Of a stretch of 64,000 nt of DNA, positions 16,010 to 25,164 are shown in pieces. Positions within the stretch are counted from its first letter, which is position 1. Every line of letters begins with the position of its first letter. Location: IMG/VR virus record IMGVR_UViG_3300022221_000006, positions 1 to 64,000 of that record. One strand, 5' to 3'. Origin of the DNA: a virus. The notes under the pieces are model-generated. The model worked only from the letters and a program-made list of their open reading frames with translations, searched no databases and was not told where the DNA came from. The translations under genes and the position numbers were made by a program.

Positions 16010-19000
16010 TGTAAATACAGCGATCTATGATGGTAAAGTAGATCGCGCTGCTATGCTACGCCTGTACGAACAGAATACCCATGGAAAGATAGAAGCTGTC
16101 TTTGATGGTCATGTAGTTCGTCTAGATAAGCTAGTGAAGAAGTCTAAAATTAATTCAAAGACTTTCAAAGACTTTCAAAAGAATCTTGATATCGAATTGA
16201 AGAAGACCTACAAGGAAGCCTTTAGTGTTTCTAAAAGGTCACTGCTTGACATGGCAGCAGATCAAATGTCGTTTACATACCAGAATTTAGATGCTGCATT
16301 AAGTAAGGTGTGGCGCACAAAGAGACCCCAAAGACGTATCTCTGAAGATATTGTCTTAAAACAACCACTCTACGAGAATAGAACTCTTGAGATGGGTTGG
16401 AAAGGGGTCTCTAAAAACGAACGAAAAAGACTTGCGCAAGTGATTCGTAAAGGTATTGCAGACGGTGATACCGAAGAGATCATCGCCAGGAATATCAGAA
16501 GAGGCAATGTTCATAAAATAACCCGTAATCAATCGCGATCGTTAGTGACCACTGCAATGACGAGTGTTAATGCTCAGGTCGATCATAGTGTCTATGTCGA
16601 GAATGAAAAAGCACTTCAGGGTTGGCAGTATGTAGCTGTTCTTGACTCAAGTACTACACAGATATGTGCCTCCCGTGATGGTAAGATATATGGCGTCGAT
16701 GACACAGCGTACCTCCCTCCTGCTCATTGGCAGTGTCGTTCGACAATAATCCCTGTGGTTAAGAAGTGGGAAGATCTTGCAAGTCTAGAGAGCGTTGCTC
16801 AGCTGCGTAGAAGAAATATGGCAAAACTAAGCCCTGCTCAGATAGCTAGATACGATGGCCAGACGCCTCTGAAAGAAACATATAATGCCTGGCTCCTGAG
16901 ACAGCCTTCAAAGATCCAATATACGCATCTAGGTGATTGGCAGAAAGTAGACCTTTTTAACAAAGGGAAGATACATCTTTCTAAATTTACTTCTCCGGAC
17001 GGTAAAACATTAGGGATTCGTCAATTGCGTCGGATGACAGATTCTGAGTATGCACCTCCAACAGGTTCTCAACGTTTTGCATTAGCAAAGGAAAAACTAG
17101 ATGCGATGAATCTTGGTGCTATCTCTCCTGATGATTTTATAAACGACCGTAAGATGACAAACACCCTAAAGAATTTCTACATTCTTCAATCAAAAGAATT
17201 GGACGGTACTTTATCACTTACTAACTATAGAGGAAATCTCATAGGAACAAAGAGAGCACAGAAACGAAGAGTGCTTACAAGACCTCCCAGAGAAGAACAG
17301 GTGATTTTCAATCCGGTCACAGGTCGTTATGAAGATTCAAGAATGTTTCAGCCAACACCTTCTGTTCTCGTGAACAATATGAGGCTTGTGAATGAGAGTA
17401 GTATTCTTAAGGTCGCAGATAAAGAATACATCGATCGTTTTATTGGAAGTCTCTCTGAGTATATGAGTGTAAATGAAAGAGCTGTCGTGGCTGATAATCT
17501 GAGAATTCTCTTCACAAGATATCGAAAGAACCCCGAGAATTGGGTTAACTTTAAAGCCATTTCACAAGCACAGATTAAGTTTGACGTAATGAATGTCTCT
17601 GACACAATCGAGACACAGCTCAGAAGCGATGCGAATCTACTGAAGAAGCTTAAGCAGGATAATTACATTGACCCTGTCCTAGGTCCTGTTACCTTTGAAG
17701 ATCTTGACAAACACTTCATAAGTAATATATTAGAACGTAATAAATGGGAAGATCGTATTGCTCCTAAAATCTCAGAGGAACTCCGTGACGTTTTCGATCA
17801 CAACATACCATTTAAAATACGAAGACGTTTGAGTGATTCAAATTTACAGCAGTTCTATCTAAAATTTGCACATAGACTTTCTCTGGCAGACAGTCCTGAT
17901 GTAGACCAGCTAGCGGCTGCTTTAGGTCGTGATCTGTACAATCTTGCGAACTATAATGGCAATCGTCGACAATGGTATGACCTAGGTAAGAAACTTTTAG
18001 AGTCGAATAATAAATTCTTCGAACTAGAAACCTTTGGAGTTCAGAAAAGACGTATGAAAAGTAGAATGAGTGGTCAGCTATTTGGACCTTATTACGACAC
18101 GTTCTCTTACAACATTCGCATCACAGACCCTCGTATCCAGAGGTATTCTCAGCTAAATAGAAAGATTGAGGTAGGTCTCAGGATCGGTGTCACAGATGTC
18201 GGTAATCGACTGGTCTTTCGAGAAGGTTATAAAACGTACTTCATCAAAAACCGTCTTGGCCTCTACACAGACACTCGGATACCAATTACGTCAACAAGCA
18301 GTTTTATGGACTTTCCAGAAGGTCTTATAGACAAAGAAATGGCCGCATCTTTGAACTGGGCAGCTAAGACTGAGTATCGAATCGATGAGGACTTCTACGA
18401 CTCGATCATGCATATAATGAACTTCACAGACGATAAAGGTAAGGCAAAATACTTCGATGATATAAACGAGTACCGTAAATATATAGCAGCTAGAGGTGAT
18501 GCGTATGAAAGATTTAAAGCGATGGAGTGGTTTCGTAAGAGAGGAGTTGCTTTTAGTAATCATCCTTTTGTTGACCACCGTGTGCGTATCTATGACCGTG
18601 GCTTTATCGGTCCTCAGTCTGGTGAAACTTTTAGACCTTTCCTGAATACTGCCAAGGAGAAAGTCTTAGGCATCGATAACTTTAGAAATCTGCAAGATCA
18701 AATTGGAGCTTTCTTAGGAGGTCTCGATGACTATTTTGAAGGTCGTTATAACTCTCTAAGTGTGACAGGGCGACAGAAGATTGCAATAAAATGGCGTAAA
18801 GAGCTGGTTACTATTGGAAATCATATGATACGAAATAAGCCAAATGATGTCCGTAAGATTCTTCAGTCAGACATGGTGGCTAGAATCGAAGGTGAAGAAT
18901 TAGGTAAGTTTCTCAGATTCGCAATTGAAGTTGCTAAGATAGATAATTATCTAGACGGTGTCTATAACAAAACCTCTCTTCAAAAGCTTTCTAAATACAA

Positions 19001-20621
19001 GACAGCTCTCGCTCTTGAACAAGACGCATCGTCTTCAGGTGCCCAGATCATTGCGCTAACCACACGAAATAAGCAATTAGCAGAGCTTAGTAATGTTGTC
19101 CCTACAAACCAGAAACGACGACTCTACGACGAAATAGCAGCTGCCACGTTCAACGATCCAGCGTTTAGAAAACTAAATGAGAAGTTTGGACTTACTGAGA
19201 AAGATTTACGCAAGGCTGCGAAGGCTCAGAACATGGTAACCTTTTATGGAGCAGGAGAGAAGACAGGGATTCTGAACGTTGAAGGTAAATTGGCAAAAGT
19301 TCTTGAGAGACAACCTGGTACTCTCGTTGTGAAGGCCTCTGATCGCGACGTTGTCCTCAGTGAGATATCAGCACGCATTGCTCGTTATGAACGCTTTGAT
19401 CCTGCTATTGCTGAAGAATTGAAAGTCCTTAGAAGCAATGTACGTGACATATTCAACAAAGGTCTTCATGTAGGGGATGACATCATGGAAGACTTATATT
19501 TCTTGGACCCCGCGACCAAAGATCTGGTGTTACAAATGACGCAAAACTACACAAAGGTCGTAACCCCTGATGATTTTCGGCAGATTGCTAAGATTATGAG
19601 TATGCATCTTGGCGAACAGGTTCCTATCTTGAAAGACTTTACAAAATATTTAGGGCGACTGGGTGAAGACTTTCTCATCAACGCTAAACCTTCTAAGAGT
19701 AGTTTTTCCTGGAAAGGTATTTTAAAGGAGCGGTTATTTGGTTCATCCCGTGATGGTTATAAGCTGTCGAAAGAAACCAGTAAGCTTCTGGGACTCCCTG
19801 CAAACACAGCTATCTCAAAGCAGATTCTGAGTAAGTTTGGCTTCTGGCGTCCTAATGGAACTCTCAGCCAGCTACTCTATGGAGTAAAGGATCCAGGAGA
19901 TCGCAGAATAGGAGCTAAGTATTTCAAGATTCAAATAACAAAATTTAAGAAAATCTTTTCAATCGAAGTTTTCAAAGCCAACAGATTGCCTAAAAGGTGG
20001 ACAAACATCCCCTGGAAGAACTTCGATGGGAAGACAATTGAGCAGAACTTTACGCAGACCTTCGAAGAGCGTCTGTTGTATAGAGATAAGGACGGTAACT
20101 GGGTTACGAATATTCTTCAAGTACCTCAAAAGACGCAGGCGACTTGGTGGGAACAAATTCTCAATGATGCAGGAAATATTGACGATATTGCTGATGCTAC
20201 AAAGGCTAGAACTGCCTATGCTGTAAATGGGAATCACTCCAATGATGCTGTGATTGTCAAGCGATTCCATTTGTGGGGTAAGTCTGAAGATGTTCCTACT
20301 TCTACAATTCATGACGCTTTCTTTACTAATATCGCGGATATGTTAAAAGCACGGTCGGCTCTGCGTAAAATATATGCTGATGCTATGAAAACAAATGTTA
20401 TAAAAGCAACTCTAGATGAGATGTTAGCGAGAGGTCTCCCTCGTGCACTTTATGACAAGTATTTGAATGAAGCCATTGAAATAGGCCTTATCCCTGTACC
20501 AGGAAGGTCTCGAGTAGGCGGCAAGCTACTAAAAGATACCGACATATTAAACTCTGAAGACATCTTAAAGAAGGTTAATGAAGTCTTTCAGGAAGATGCT
20601 TATTGGTACGGCGTGGGGTAA
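16002..20621 (+). CDS. MuF minor head protein fused to T7-type RNA polymerase
   Basis: 1539 aa. Residues about 150-255 are a Mu F-like domain with LDSSTTQICASRDG (near 213-226) and PPAHWQCRST, the hallmark of portal-bound minor head proteins. About residues 600-1480 carry single-subunit RNA polymerase motifs: DHRVR (858-862, T7 DWRGR421-425, Gly replaced by Val) followed by IY-x6-PQ at T7 spacing; Asp1008 in QDASSSGAQ (T7 Asp537), with the following P and Y at identical distances; Arg1070-x3-Lys1074-x7-Tyr1082-Gly (T7 Arg627-Lys631-Tyr639); and IHDAF with Asp1438 (T7 Asp812). All catalytic residues are present. Residues 260-600 are unassigned. Likely a packaged virion RNA polymerase delivered with the DNA; the fusion and role are inferred. 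Confidence 0.85.
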   Translation: MPNVNTAIYDGKVDRAAMLRLYEQNTHGKIEAVFDGHVVRLDKLVKKSKINSKTFKDFQKNLDIELKKTYKEAFSVSKRSLLDMAADQMSFTYQNLDAALSKVWRTKRPQRRISEDIVLKQPLYENRTLEMGWKGVSKNERKRLAQVIRKGIADGDTEEIIARNIRRGNVHKITRNQSRSLVTTAMTSVNAQVDHSVYVENEKALQGWQYVAVLDSSTTQICASRDGKIYGVDDTAYLPPAHWQCRSTIIPVVKKWEDLASLESVAQLRRRNMAKLSPAQIARYDGQTPLKETYNAWLLRQPSKIQYTHLGDWQKVDLFNKGKIHLSKFTSPDGKTLGIRQLRRMTDSEYAPPTGSQRFALAKEKLDAMNLGAISPDDFINDRKMTNTLKNFYILQSKELDGTLSLTNYRGNLIGTKRAQKRRVLTRPPREEQVIFNPVTGRYEDSRMFQPTPSVLVNNMRLVNESSILKVADKEYIDRFIGSLSEYMSVNERAVVADNLRILFTRYRKNPENWVNFKAISQAQIKFDVMNVSDTIETQLRSDANLLKKLKQDNYIDPVLGPVTFEDLDKHFISNILERNKWEDRIAPKISEELRDVFDHNIPFKIRRRLSDSNLQQFYLKFAHRLSLADSPDVDQLAAALGRDLYNLANYNGNRRQWYDLGKKLLESNNKFFELETFGVQKRRMKSRMSGQLFGPYYDTFSYNIRITDPRIQRYSQLNRKIEVGLRIGVTDVGNRLVFREGYKTYFIKNRLGLYTDTRIPITSTSSFMDFPEGLIDKEMAASLNWAAKTEYRIDEDFYDSIMHIMNFTDDKGKAKYFDDINEYRKYIAARGDAYERFKAMEWFRKRGVAFSNHPFVDHRVRIYDRGFIGPQSGETFRPFLNTAKEKVLGIDNFRNLQDQIGAFLGGLDDYFEGRYNSLSVTGRQKIAIKWRKELVTIGNHMIRNKPNDVRKILQSDMVARIEGEELGKFLRFAIEVAKIDNYLDGVYNKTSLQKLSKYKTALALEQDASSSGAQIIALTTRNKQLAELSNVVPTNQKRRLYDEIAAATFNDPAFRKLNEKFGLTEKDLRKAAKAQNMVTFYGAGEKTGILNVEGKLAKVLERQPGTLVVKASDRDVVLSEISARIARYERFDPAIAEELKVLRSNVRDIFNKGLHVGDDIMEDLYFLDPATKDLVLQMTQNYTKVVTPDDFRQIAKIMSMHLGEQVPILKDFTKYLGRLGEDFLINAKPSKSSFSWKGILKERLFGSSRDGYKLSKETSKLLGLPANTAISKQILSKFGFWRPNGTLSQLLYGVKDPGDRRIGAKYFKIQITKFKKIFSIEVFKANRLPKRWTNIPWKNFDGKTIEQNFTQTFEERLLYRDKDGNWVTNILQVPQKTQATWWEQILNDAGNIDDIADATKARTAYAVNGNHSNDAVIVKRFHLWGKSEDVPTSTIHDAFFTNIADMLKARSALRKIYADAMKTNVIKATLDEMLARGLPRALYDKYLNEAIEIGLIPVPGRSRVGGKLLKDTDILNSEDILKKVNEVFQEDAYWYGVG

Positions 20622-20626
20622 TAGAA

Positions 20627-20645
20627 CCCCGTTAAATTAACCCTG
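20627..20645 (+). promoter_or_regulatory. GTTAAATTAAC site before scaffold-capsid operon
   Basis: CCCCGTTAAATTAACCCTG starts 6 nt after the MuF-polymerase stop and 81 nt before the scaffold start. It shares 18 of 19 positions with the site at 41844. Placement between two large virion genes suggests a promoter that boosts capsid-protein transcription. Confidence 0.6.
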
Positions 20646-20725
20646 TTATTTAGTGTAACAAGAGTCTTAACAATTAAACGTGTTGCTGTGCGACACATAA
20701 ATGAGCTGTGCTCAGGAAAAGAAAG

Positions 20726-21412
20726 ATGCCAGATGAAGATGACGATACCAAAATCAAGGATCCCAAGAAAATTGTGGTCGGTGATACTGATGAAGCGACA
20801 AAGCTTCTCATCGCCCAACAGATTCAAGATGGGATTGCTGAGTCTTTAAAACCTATCAAGGAAAATCTTGATAAGGCGTATAAGGCTAAAGAAGAAGCTG
20901 AGGCCCGTGCTCTAGAGCTGGAAAATAAGCAGAAAGAACGCGAGCTTAAAGATTTGGAAGAAGCAGGAAAGCACAAAGAAGTTTACGAACAACGTCTTGC
21001 TGATAAGGAAAAAGAACTGGAAGACACCGCCCAGACTATGAAGTCTTTGGCTCAAAAGAACATCGAACTGACGAGAGATATTGAAGTTCGAAATGCTCTG
21101 CGAGAGTTTGACTTTAGAAACGCCAATGCTAGTGATATGGCATTTCGAGAAGTCATAGGAAGTCTTACACAGAACTCCTCTGGAACATGGGTAGACGGTC
21201 AAGGTAGATCTGTCCTGGAAGTTGTTAAAGGTTTCGTTGATAACGAGACAAATGCTTTTCTTCTTAAACCGAAATCATCATCAGGCTCCGGCACACAACA
21301 CGGGGACGAAACTCCACCTGCCATTACGAAGACAGATTCTCTCTTCGGGATGAAGCAGGCGGATGTACTAAAACTAGCCTCTGAGGGTAAACTACCCAGA
21401 ACGAGGCGCTAA
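20726..21412 (+). CDS. Putative scaffolding protein
   Basis: 228 aa, between portal/MuF genes and the major capsid protein, where scaffold genes normally lie. The N-terminus is acidic (MPDEDDDTKI), residues about 40-115 form a long charged coiled coil (E-A-E-A-R-A-L-E-L-E-N-K-Q-K-E-R), and the C-terminus carries a basic G-K-L-P-R-T-R-R tail, the usual capsid-binding end of scaffolds. The ATG at 20726 is preferred because AGGAAA lies 8 nt upstream; GTG 20708 would add six residues. Confidence 0.8.
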   Translation: MPDEDDDTKIKDPKKIVVGDTDEATKLLIAQQIQDGIAESLKPIKENLDKAYKAKEEAEARALELENKQKERELKDLEEAGKHKEVYEQRLADKEKELEDTAQTMKSLAQKNIELTRDIEVRNALREFDFRNANASDMAFREVIGSLTQNSSGTWVDGQGRSVLEVVKGFVDNETNAFLLKPKSSSGSGTQHGDETPPAITKTDSLFGMKQADVLKLASEGKLPRTRR

Positions 21413-21427
21413 TAGAGGCAATTTTAA

Positions 21428-22645
21428 ATGCGTACTGACATACGAGTTAATGATACTGGTGGTTACACACCTTACGTTCTACAAGAAACTATCGGAGCCT
21501 ACTCTGACGAGGCATACACCAATGCCCGTAAGTTATCAGGAACCGATATCGTCCAGGGCGATCCTGATATCGATACTGATGGTGAGACCTATATTGGTCA
21601 AATGCGATGGTTCACCCCATTAAATCCTGTTGTTAATGTTGCATCTCTGACTGATGCGACCAATGGTACTCCTACCACTTACGGTTCACAGTTCTTGCAA
21701 TATGTGAAATCGGCTCGTACACACGGTGCTGAGAAAGTTAACCTTTCAAAGATTGTCACTCAAGACGACGGTCTGGCAAAAGTAGGTCGTGATCTGGGTG
21801 AAACTCGTGCACAAGATGAGCATGATGCAATCCTGGCTATTCTGAAAGGCGTAGCCATCTCTGAGCTTATGTACGGTGCTGCTCAGGCTACCGGCGCTTC
21901 AGGTCTTGGTGGTCAGTCATTCTCAAATGACCCTTCCGATAATGCTTATGGCTTCTATGTCGATTTAGGTGCAAGCAAGGTTGTTACTGATGCAGCTGCT
22001 GCTAATATTGGTGCACAACGAGCTGCTGGCTTTCTGAATGCCTTTGGTCAAGCATATAAGGACCATGAGCCTGAGTACGCATACCTCGTTGCCAGTCCTG
22101 CTGTTATGGCTTCACTGCGCTCTGCTAATCTGGTAGATTCTGATCGTGTCACTGACGGTAATGTTGAGTTCAACACTATCTTCCAGGGCAAGTTCCGATT
22201 GATCCAGACTCGTGCTACCCAGTCATTGACTGCAGCTGAACGAGCAATGTTTGCAGCCACTTCTGTAGCGTCTGAAGGTGTCGATATTGTCGGCACGTTA
22301 ACTTCGTATATCGTACTGCCTGGTGCTCTTGCAATGGAGCCTTTGACTATCGATGAAGACGTTGAGATCGAACGAGCAGCTGCTGCCTACCAAGGTGGTG
22401 GTACTACTCAAATATGGTATCGTTGGGGTTACATCCTACATCCTGCTGGTTACAACTGGGCAGGTTCTCAGGATGCATTTCCTACCAATGCAAATTACCA
22501 GCAAATCACTGACGGAACTACTCCTGTAGCTGTTGACTCTATCGGTGCTGCTACCGTGAATGGCCTTGACGGCTTCACTGGTGTATGGCAGCGTAAGACA
22601 AGCTCAGCTCTGTCTCTGGGTATCCTCCCAGTCTTCCACTCTTAA
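21428..22645 (+). CDS. Major capsid protein
   Basis: 405 aa. It has the features of an HK97-fold capsid protein in the N4-like/DUF4043 style: an N-terminal arm, then F-T-P-L-N-P-V-V-N-V-A-S-L, an extended loop, a long spine helix around residues 115-145 (D-L-G-E-T-R-A-Q-D-E-H-D-A), and the A-domain with V-A-S-P-A-V-M-A-S-L. Late codons are strongly biased to Ala and Gly, unlike the replication genes, which fits high expression. No protease gene was found nearby, and the next gene begins the neck block. Confidence 0.85.
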   Translation: MRTDIRVNDTGGYTPYVLQETIGAYSDEAYTNARKLSGTDIVQGDPDIDTDGETYIGQMRWFTPLNPVVNVASLTDATNGTPTTYGSQFLQYVKSARTHGAEKVNLSKIVTQDDGLAKVGRDLGETRAQDEHDAILAILKGVAISELMYGAAQATGASGLGGQSFSNDPSDNAYGFYVDLGASKVVTDAAAANIGAQRAAGFLNAFGQAYKDHEPEYAYLVASPAVMASLRSANLVDSDRVTDGNVEFNTIFQGKFRLIQTRATQSLTAAERAMFAATSVASEGVDIVGTLTSYIVLPGALAMEPLTIDEDVEIERAAAAYQGGGTTQIWYRWGYILHPAGYNWAGSQDAFPTNANYQQITDGTTPVAVDSIGAATVNGLDGFTGVWQRKTSSALSLGILPVFHS

Positions 22646-22666
22646 TCAACCTGGAGAGCATTACTA

Positions 22667-23149
22667 ATGGCTTTAATTAAGAATACAAATGCTTATGTAG
22701 ACTTAGCTGAAGCCACAGCCTACTTTGCTGATCGTTTAGACGCCGCTGCATGGGACGACACTGTCGATGCTGAGAGAGAAAAGGCTCTGGTGACTGCCAC
22801 GATGATGCTTGATAACCTGCGTTGGACAGGACAGGCTGCTAGTGATGCTCAACTACTTGCTTTCCCTAGGATAGGTGAGTACTTCGATCCTCGTAAAGGG
22901 ACTTCTGTGACTTTAACGGAAGCGGAGGTCCCCTTACGAATTATTAAAGGAACCTATGAATTGGCATACCACTTGCTTAATAACGATGGATTGTTAGATG
23001 ATACAGGAAGTGTCGCCGAGATAGAAGTGGATGGTGCTGTTAAACTAAAAGGTGTACGAAGTGCTCCTGATATTCCTTCTGTTGTCTACACCACTATAAA
23101 ACCTTTGTTGGAGAATAGAGGGATTTCTACATGGTGGAGGGCTAACTAA
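22667..23149 (+). CDS. Head-tail adaptor (DnaT-like family)
   Basis: 160 aa. The Y-V-D-L-A-E-A-T-A-Y-F-A-D-R segment, the A-L-V-T-A-T-M-M-L-D helix, the Q-x-L-A-F-P-R pattern near residue 65 and the later P-x-x-I-K-G-T-Y-E-L-A-Y match the phage head-completion family that databases label DnaT-like. In siphoviruses this position normally encodes the adaptor ring docking on the portal. TAATG overlap links it to the next gene. Confidence 0.75.
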   Translation: MALIKNTNAYVDLAEATAYFADRLDAAAWDDTVDAEREKALVTATMMLDNLRWTGQAASDAQLLAFPRIGEYFDPRKGTSVTLTEAEVPLRIIKGTYELAYHLLNNDGLLDDTGSVAEIEVDGAVKLKGVRSAPDIPSVVYTTIKPLLENRGISTWWRAN

Positions 23150-23505
23150 TGAGCTACGCTGGATTAATCCGTAAGAGTGTAGACATGGCCTTTCAGTTAT
23201 CAAGTGATATTCCTTCTACTGTCACCTTCACAAAAACTGCTGTGAGTGGTTTTGACTTTAATACAAAGGAAAAAATAGAGGGAGTTCCTGTAGTCAGCCC
23301 AATTGAGGCGTTTATTGTAGCCTCGAAAAAGAAGTCAAAGAAACGAAATACTATGCAGAAGCGGCTGATTATGAAAGCTGCTGATCTTGAGAGTGGAGTT
23401 TCCTTTTATGACTATGTAATGATTGATGGTCTCAAATGGTCCATCGGTCCTCCGATTGCAATCAATGAGGCTGTGATCTCAATAGAAGTATTTAGAGAGG
23501 TGTAA
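23149..23505 (+). CDS. Putative head closure protein
   Basis: 118-aa beta-rich protein between the adaptor and the tail terminator, where the head-closure (stopper) protein is expected. The K-K-K-S-K-K-R-N-T-M-Q-K-R basic loop near residues 58-72 and the D-G-L-K-W-S-I-G-P-P end resemble stopper proteins of the gp16/gpFII type. Assignment is by gene order and size; no single diagnostic motif. Confidence 0.65.
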   Translation: MSYAGLIRKSVDMAFQLSSDIPSTVTFTKTAVSGFDFNTKEKIEGVPVVSPIEAFIVASKKKSKKRNTMQKRLIMKAADLESGVSFYDYVMIDGLKWSIGPPIAINEAVISIEVFREV

Positions 23506-23506
23506 G

Positions 23507-23902
23507 ATGTATACGGACATCGAAAGTGATATTTTCTCAGTATTTGGAGATGCTGCTTGGAGTGCTGAATCAGTCTCGACTTATCCCTCAAATTTTATCC
23601 CTGAAAACCCTGGAAGCGAGTTTCTCCGAGTTACGATTCTATCGGCTGCTAGAGATATGCGTTCAGCATCCGGTCAATTGATTATCGACATATTTACCCC
23701 CGCAGGTGAAGGCCAATCACGAGCTATCGCTATTGCGGATATTCTGGATCGATTTTTTAGAAACAAGTCTTTAAAGACTGGCTTGGGTACTACTCAGTTC
23801 TTTCTCAGTAGTATTGTCCCCGCTGGTCCTGATATGGACAACCCTTCTTTATATCGCTCCAACTATTCAATTTCGTTTAATTACTTTGGAGTTCAACAAT
23901 GA
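23507..23902 (+). CDS. Putative tail terminator
   Basis: 131 aa, the gene directly before the major tail protein, overlapping it by 4 nt. Start MYTDIESDIF, a central L-R-V-T-I-L-S strand, G-Q-L-I-I-D-I-F-T-P-A-G-E-G, and a helix with A-I-A-D-I-L-D match the alpha-beta fold of tail-terminator proteins (gpU-like), which form the ring ending tail-tube growth. Confidence comes mainly from order plus the I-D-I-F-x-P-x-G pattern. Confidence 0.7.
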   Translation: MYTDIESDIFSVFGDAAWSAESVSTYPSNFIPENPGSEFLRVTILSAARDMRSASGQLIIDIFTPAGEGQSRAIAIADILDRFFRNKSLKTGLGTTQFFLSSIVPAGPDMDNPSLYRSNYSISFNYFGVQQ

Positions 23903-24480
23903 GTCACATTTCCTCAATTGGCGCAGGTATGTTTTCAGACCTCGCTATTTGCCGCGACACTACTGAAGTCGCTGCTGCCATCGCCAACCCTTCAGAAGCA
24001 AACTTTAAAGCCTGTTTTGCAACTGAGCTAGCTAACGGTTCTCCTGTCACGGTAGCTGCTGGTGAATTTACGCGTATCAAAAATATTCGTGAATTTCCTG
24101 CAATGGGTACTCCTCCGAATGTTGTCAATGTACCGGTTTACGGTCAGAAGACTTCTTCGCAGATTCAGGGTCAGTCTGATGCTCCTTCAATGGAAATTCA
24201 GATGAACTATGTAGGTACTGAATGGCAGGATGCTGCTGATTACCTAGGTAGCCTGGTCGGTGACGGTCTGCAATATGTATTCCGATTTGCCTTGTTAAAT
24301 GCCGAGCCTGAGTCTGGCTTTGCATCTGCTGTTGGTGAATTGGGTGCTGTTGAGAACAGCCAGTATTTCTGGATTGGTAAAATGGAAGCTATCCAAGTCA
24401 ATCCTCAGCTGACTGATTCAAATACCGCCACTGTCACAATTACAGTTCAATCTGATTTCTATGGTGCTTTCACCAGCTAA
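23899..24480 (+). CDS. Major tail protein
   Basis: 193 aa, first gene before the post-tail terminator hairpin and the tail-chaperone genes, the canonical place for the tube protein of siphoviruses. It is beta-rich with many Gly, Asn and Ser residues (F-P-A-M-G-T-P-P-N-V-V-N-V-P-V-Y-G, M-E-I-Q-M-N-Y-V-G). GGAG precedes the start. Base composition and codon use resemble the capsid gene, and a strong terminator directly follows, suggesting high, discrete expression. Confidence 0.8.
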   Translation: MSHISSIGAGMFSDLAICRDTTEVAAAIANPSEANFKACFATELANGSPVTVAAGEFTRIKNIREFPAMGTPPNVVNVPVYGQKTSSQIQGQSDAPSMEIQMNYVGTEWQDAADYLGSLVGDGLQYVFRFALLNAEPESGFASAVGELGAVENSQYFWIGKMEAIQVNPQLTDSNTATVTITVQSDFYGAFTS

Positions 24481-24489
24481 TCAGCCATA

Positions 24490-24515
24490 GGGGATATCTT
24501 CGGGTATCCCCTTTT
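24490..24515 (+). terminator. Rho-independent terminator after major tail protein
   Basis: GGGGATA (24490-24496) pairs with TATCCCC (24505-24511) around a TCTTCGGG loop, followed by TTTT. It likely insulates the highly expressed tail-tube gene from the chaperone genes. Confidence 0.85.
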
Positions 24516-24533
24516 ATTAACCATACCAGAGCC

Positions 24534-24764
24534 ATGACCGACGATTATAAAAAGCCATTCGACAAATCATATGTGTTGAGAGTAACAGCAATGCATATGC
24601 TGGAAAGTATTGACATCAGTATCGGAAAGACCTTCGAAAGGGTCAAAGATTTTGATGGAGATATCGAAAAATCACGGGAAGTGTTTGAAACATTATCTGA
24701 CTTACATGAAGTCCGTAGACAAGTTTTAACCTTCCAAAATTCAAATCTAAAAGCAGGAAATTAA
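24534..24764 (+). CDS. Small hypothetical protein before tail chaperone
   Basis: 76-aa charged, helical protein with no recognised domain. It follows the terminator at 24490 and ends 1 nt before the frameshifting tail-chaperone gene. The K-P-F-D-K-S-Y-V-L-R-V-T-A-M-H start and heavy Glu, Lys content fit a small soluble assembly factor. Weak ribosome-binding site. Confidence 0.6.
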   Translation: MTDDYKKPFDKSYVLRVTAMHMLESIDISIGKTFERVKDFDGDIEKSREVFETLSDLHEVRRQVLTFQNSNLKAGN

Positions 24765-24765
24765 T

Positions 24766-25164
24766 ATGTCAGACACACCAGTAGCCGCTGTGCCGGTACA
24801 ATCAAATGTTTTCAAGAAATTGCTTGGAAAACGAATTACATCATCTCATAAATTCATGGGCGAGAATGTCACCATTCAGAAACTTTCTGTTGCAGAAGTG
24901 ATGTCTATCCAGGAATCAGCTACAAAAGCTCAAGCGCTTGCGGATGATGCAAAGAACAAACAAACGATGGGCCAGGAAGTTACAGTAGATGATAAAGAGG
25001 GTTTTAACTCACTCAAGAATGTCATCCGTATGGGTGCCCCTGAATCAACAGGTCTCGATGATGAGGATTTCAACCAGTTTCCTTTGGAAGAGTTGATTTC
25101 ATTATCACAGGCAATCATGAAGTTCTCCGGTATCGATCCTTCTAAAGAGGGAAACGAGAGCTAA
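24766..25164 (+). CDS. Tail assembly chaperone, short form (gpG-like)
   Basis: 132 aa, the unshifted product of a lambda G/G-T-type gene. The position between the tail tube and tape measure genes, small size, and acidic C-terminus fit the gpG chaperone that binds the tape measure during tail assembly. The slippery sequence G-GGA-AAC at 25149-25155 lies four codons before the TAA stop, so some ribosomes continue in the -1 frame into the segment ending at 25505. GCAGGA precedes the start. Confidence 0.85.
   Translation: MSDTPVAAVPVQSNVFKKLLGKRITSSHKFMGENVTIQKLSVAEVMSIQESATKAQALADDAKNKQTMGQEVTVDDKEGFNSLKNVIRMGAPESTGLDDEDFNQFPLEELISLSQAIMKFSGIDPSKEGNES

Noticed and set aside
20708-20725. GTG 20708 as start of the scaffold
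   Set aside because: ATG 20726 has AGGAAA at proper spacing, and the GTG would place the ribosome-binding site inside the coding region.
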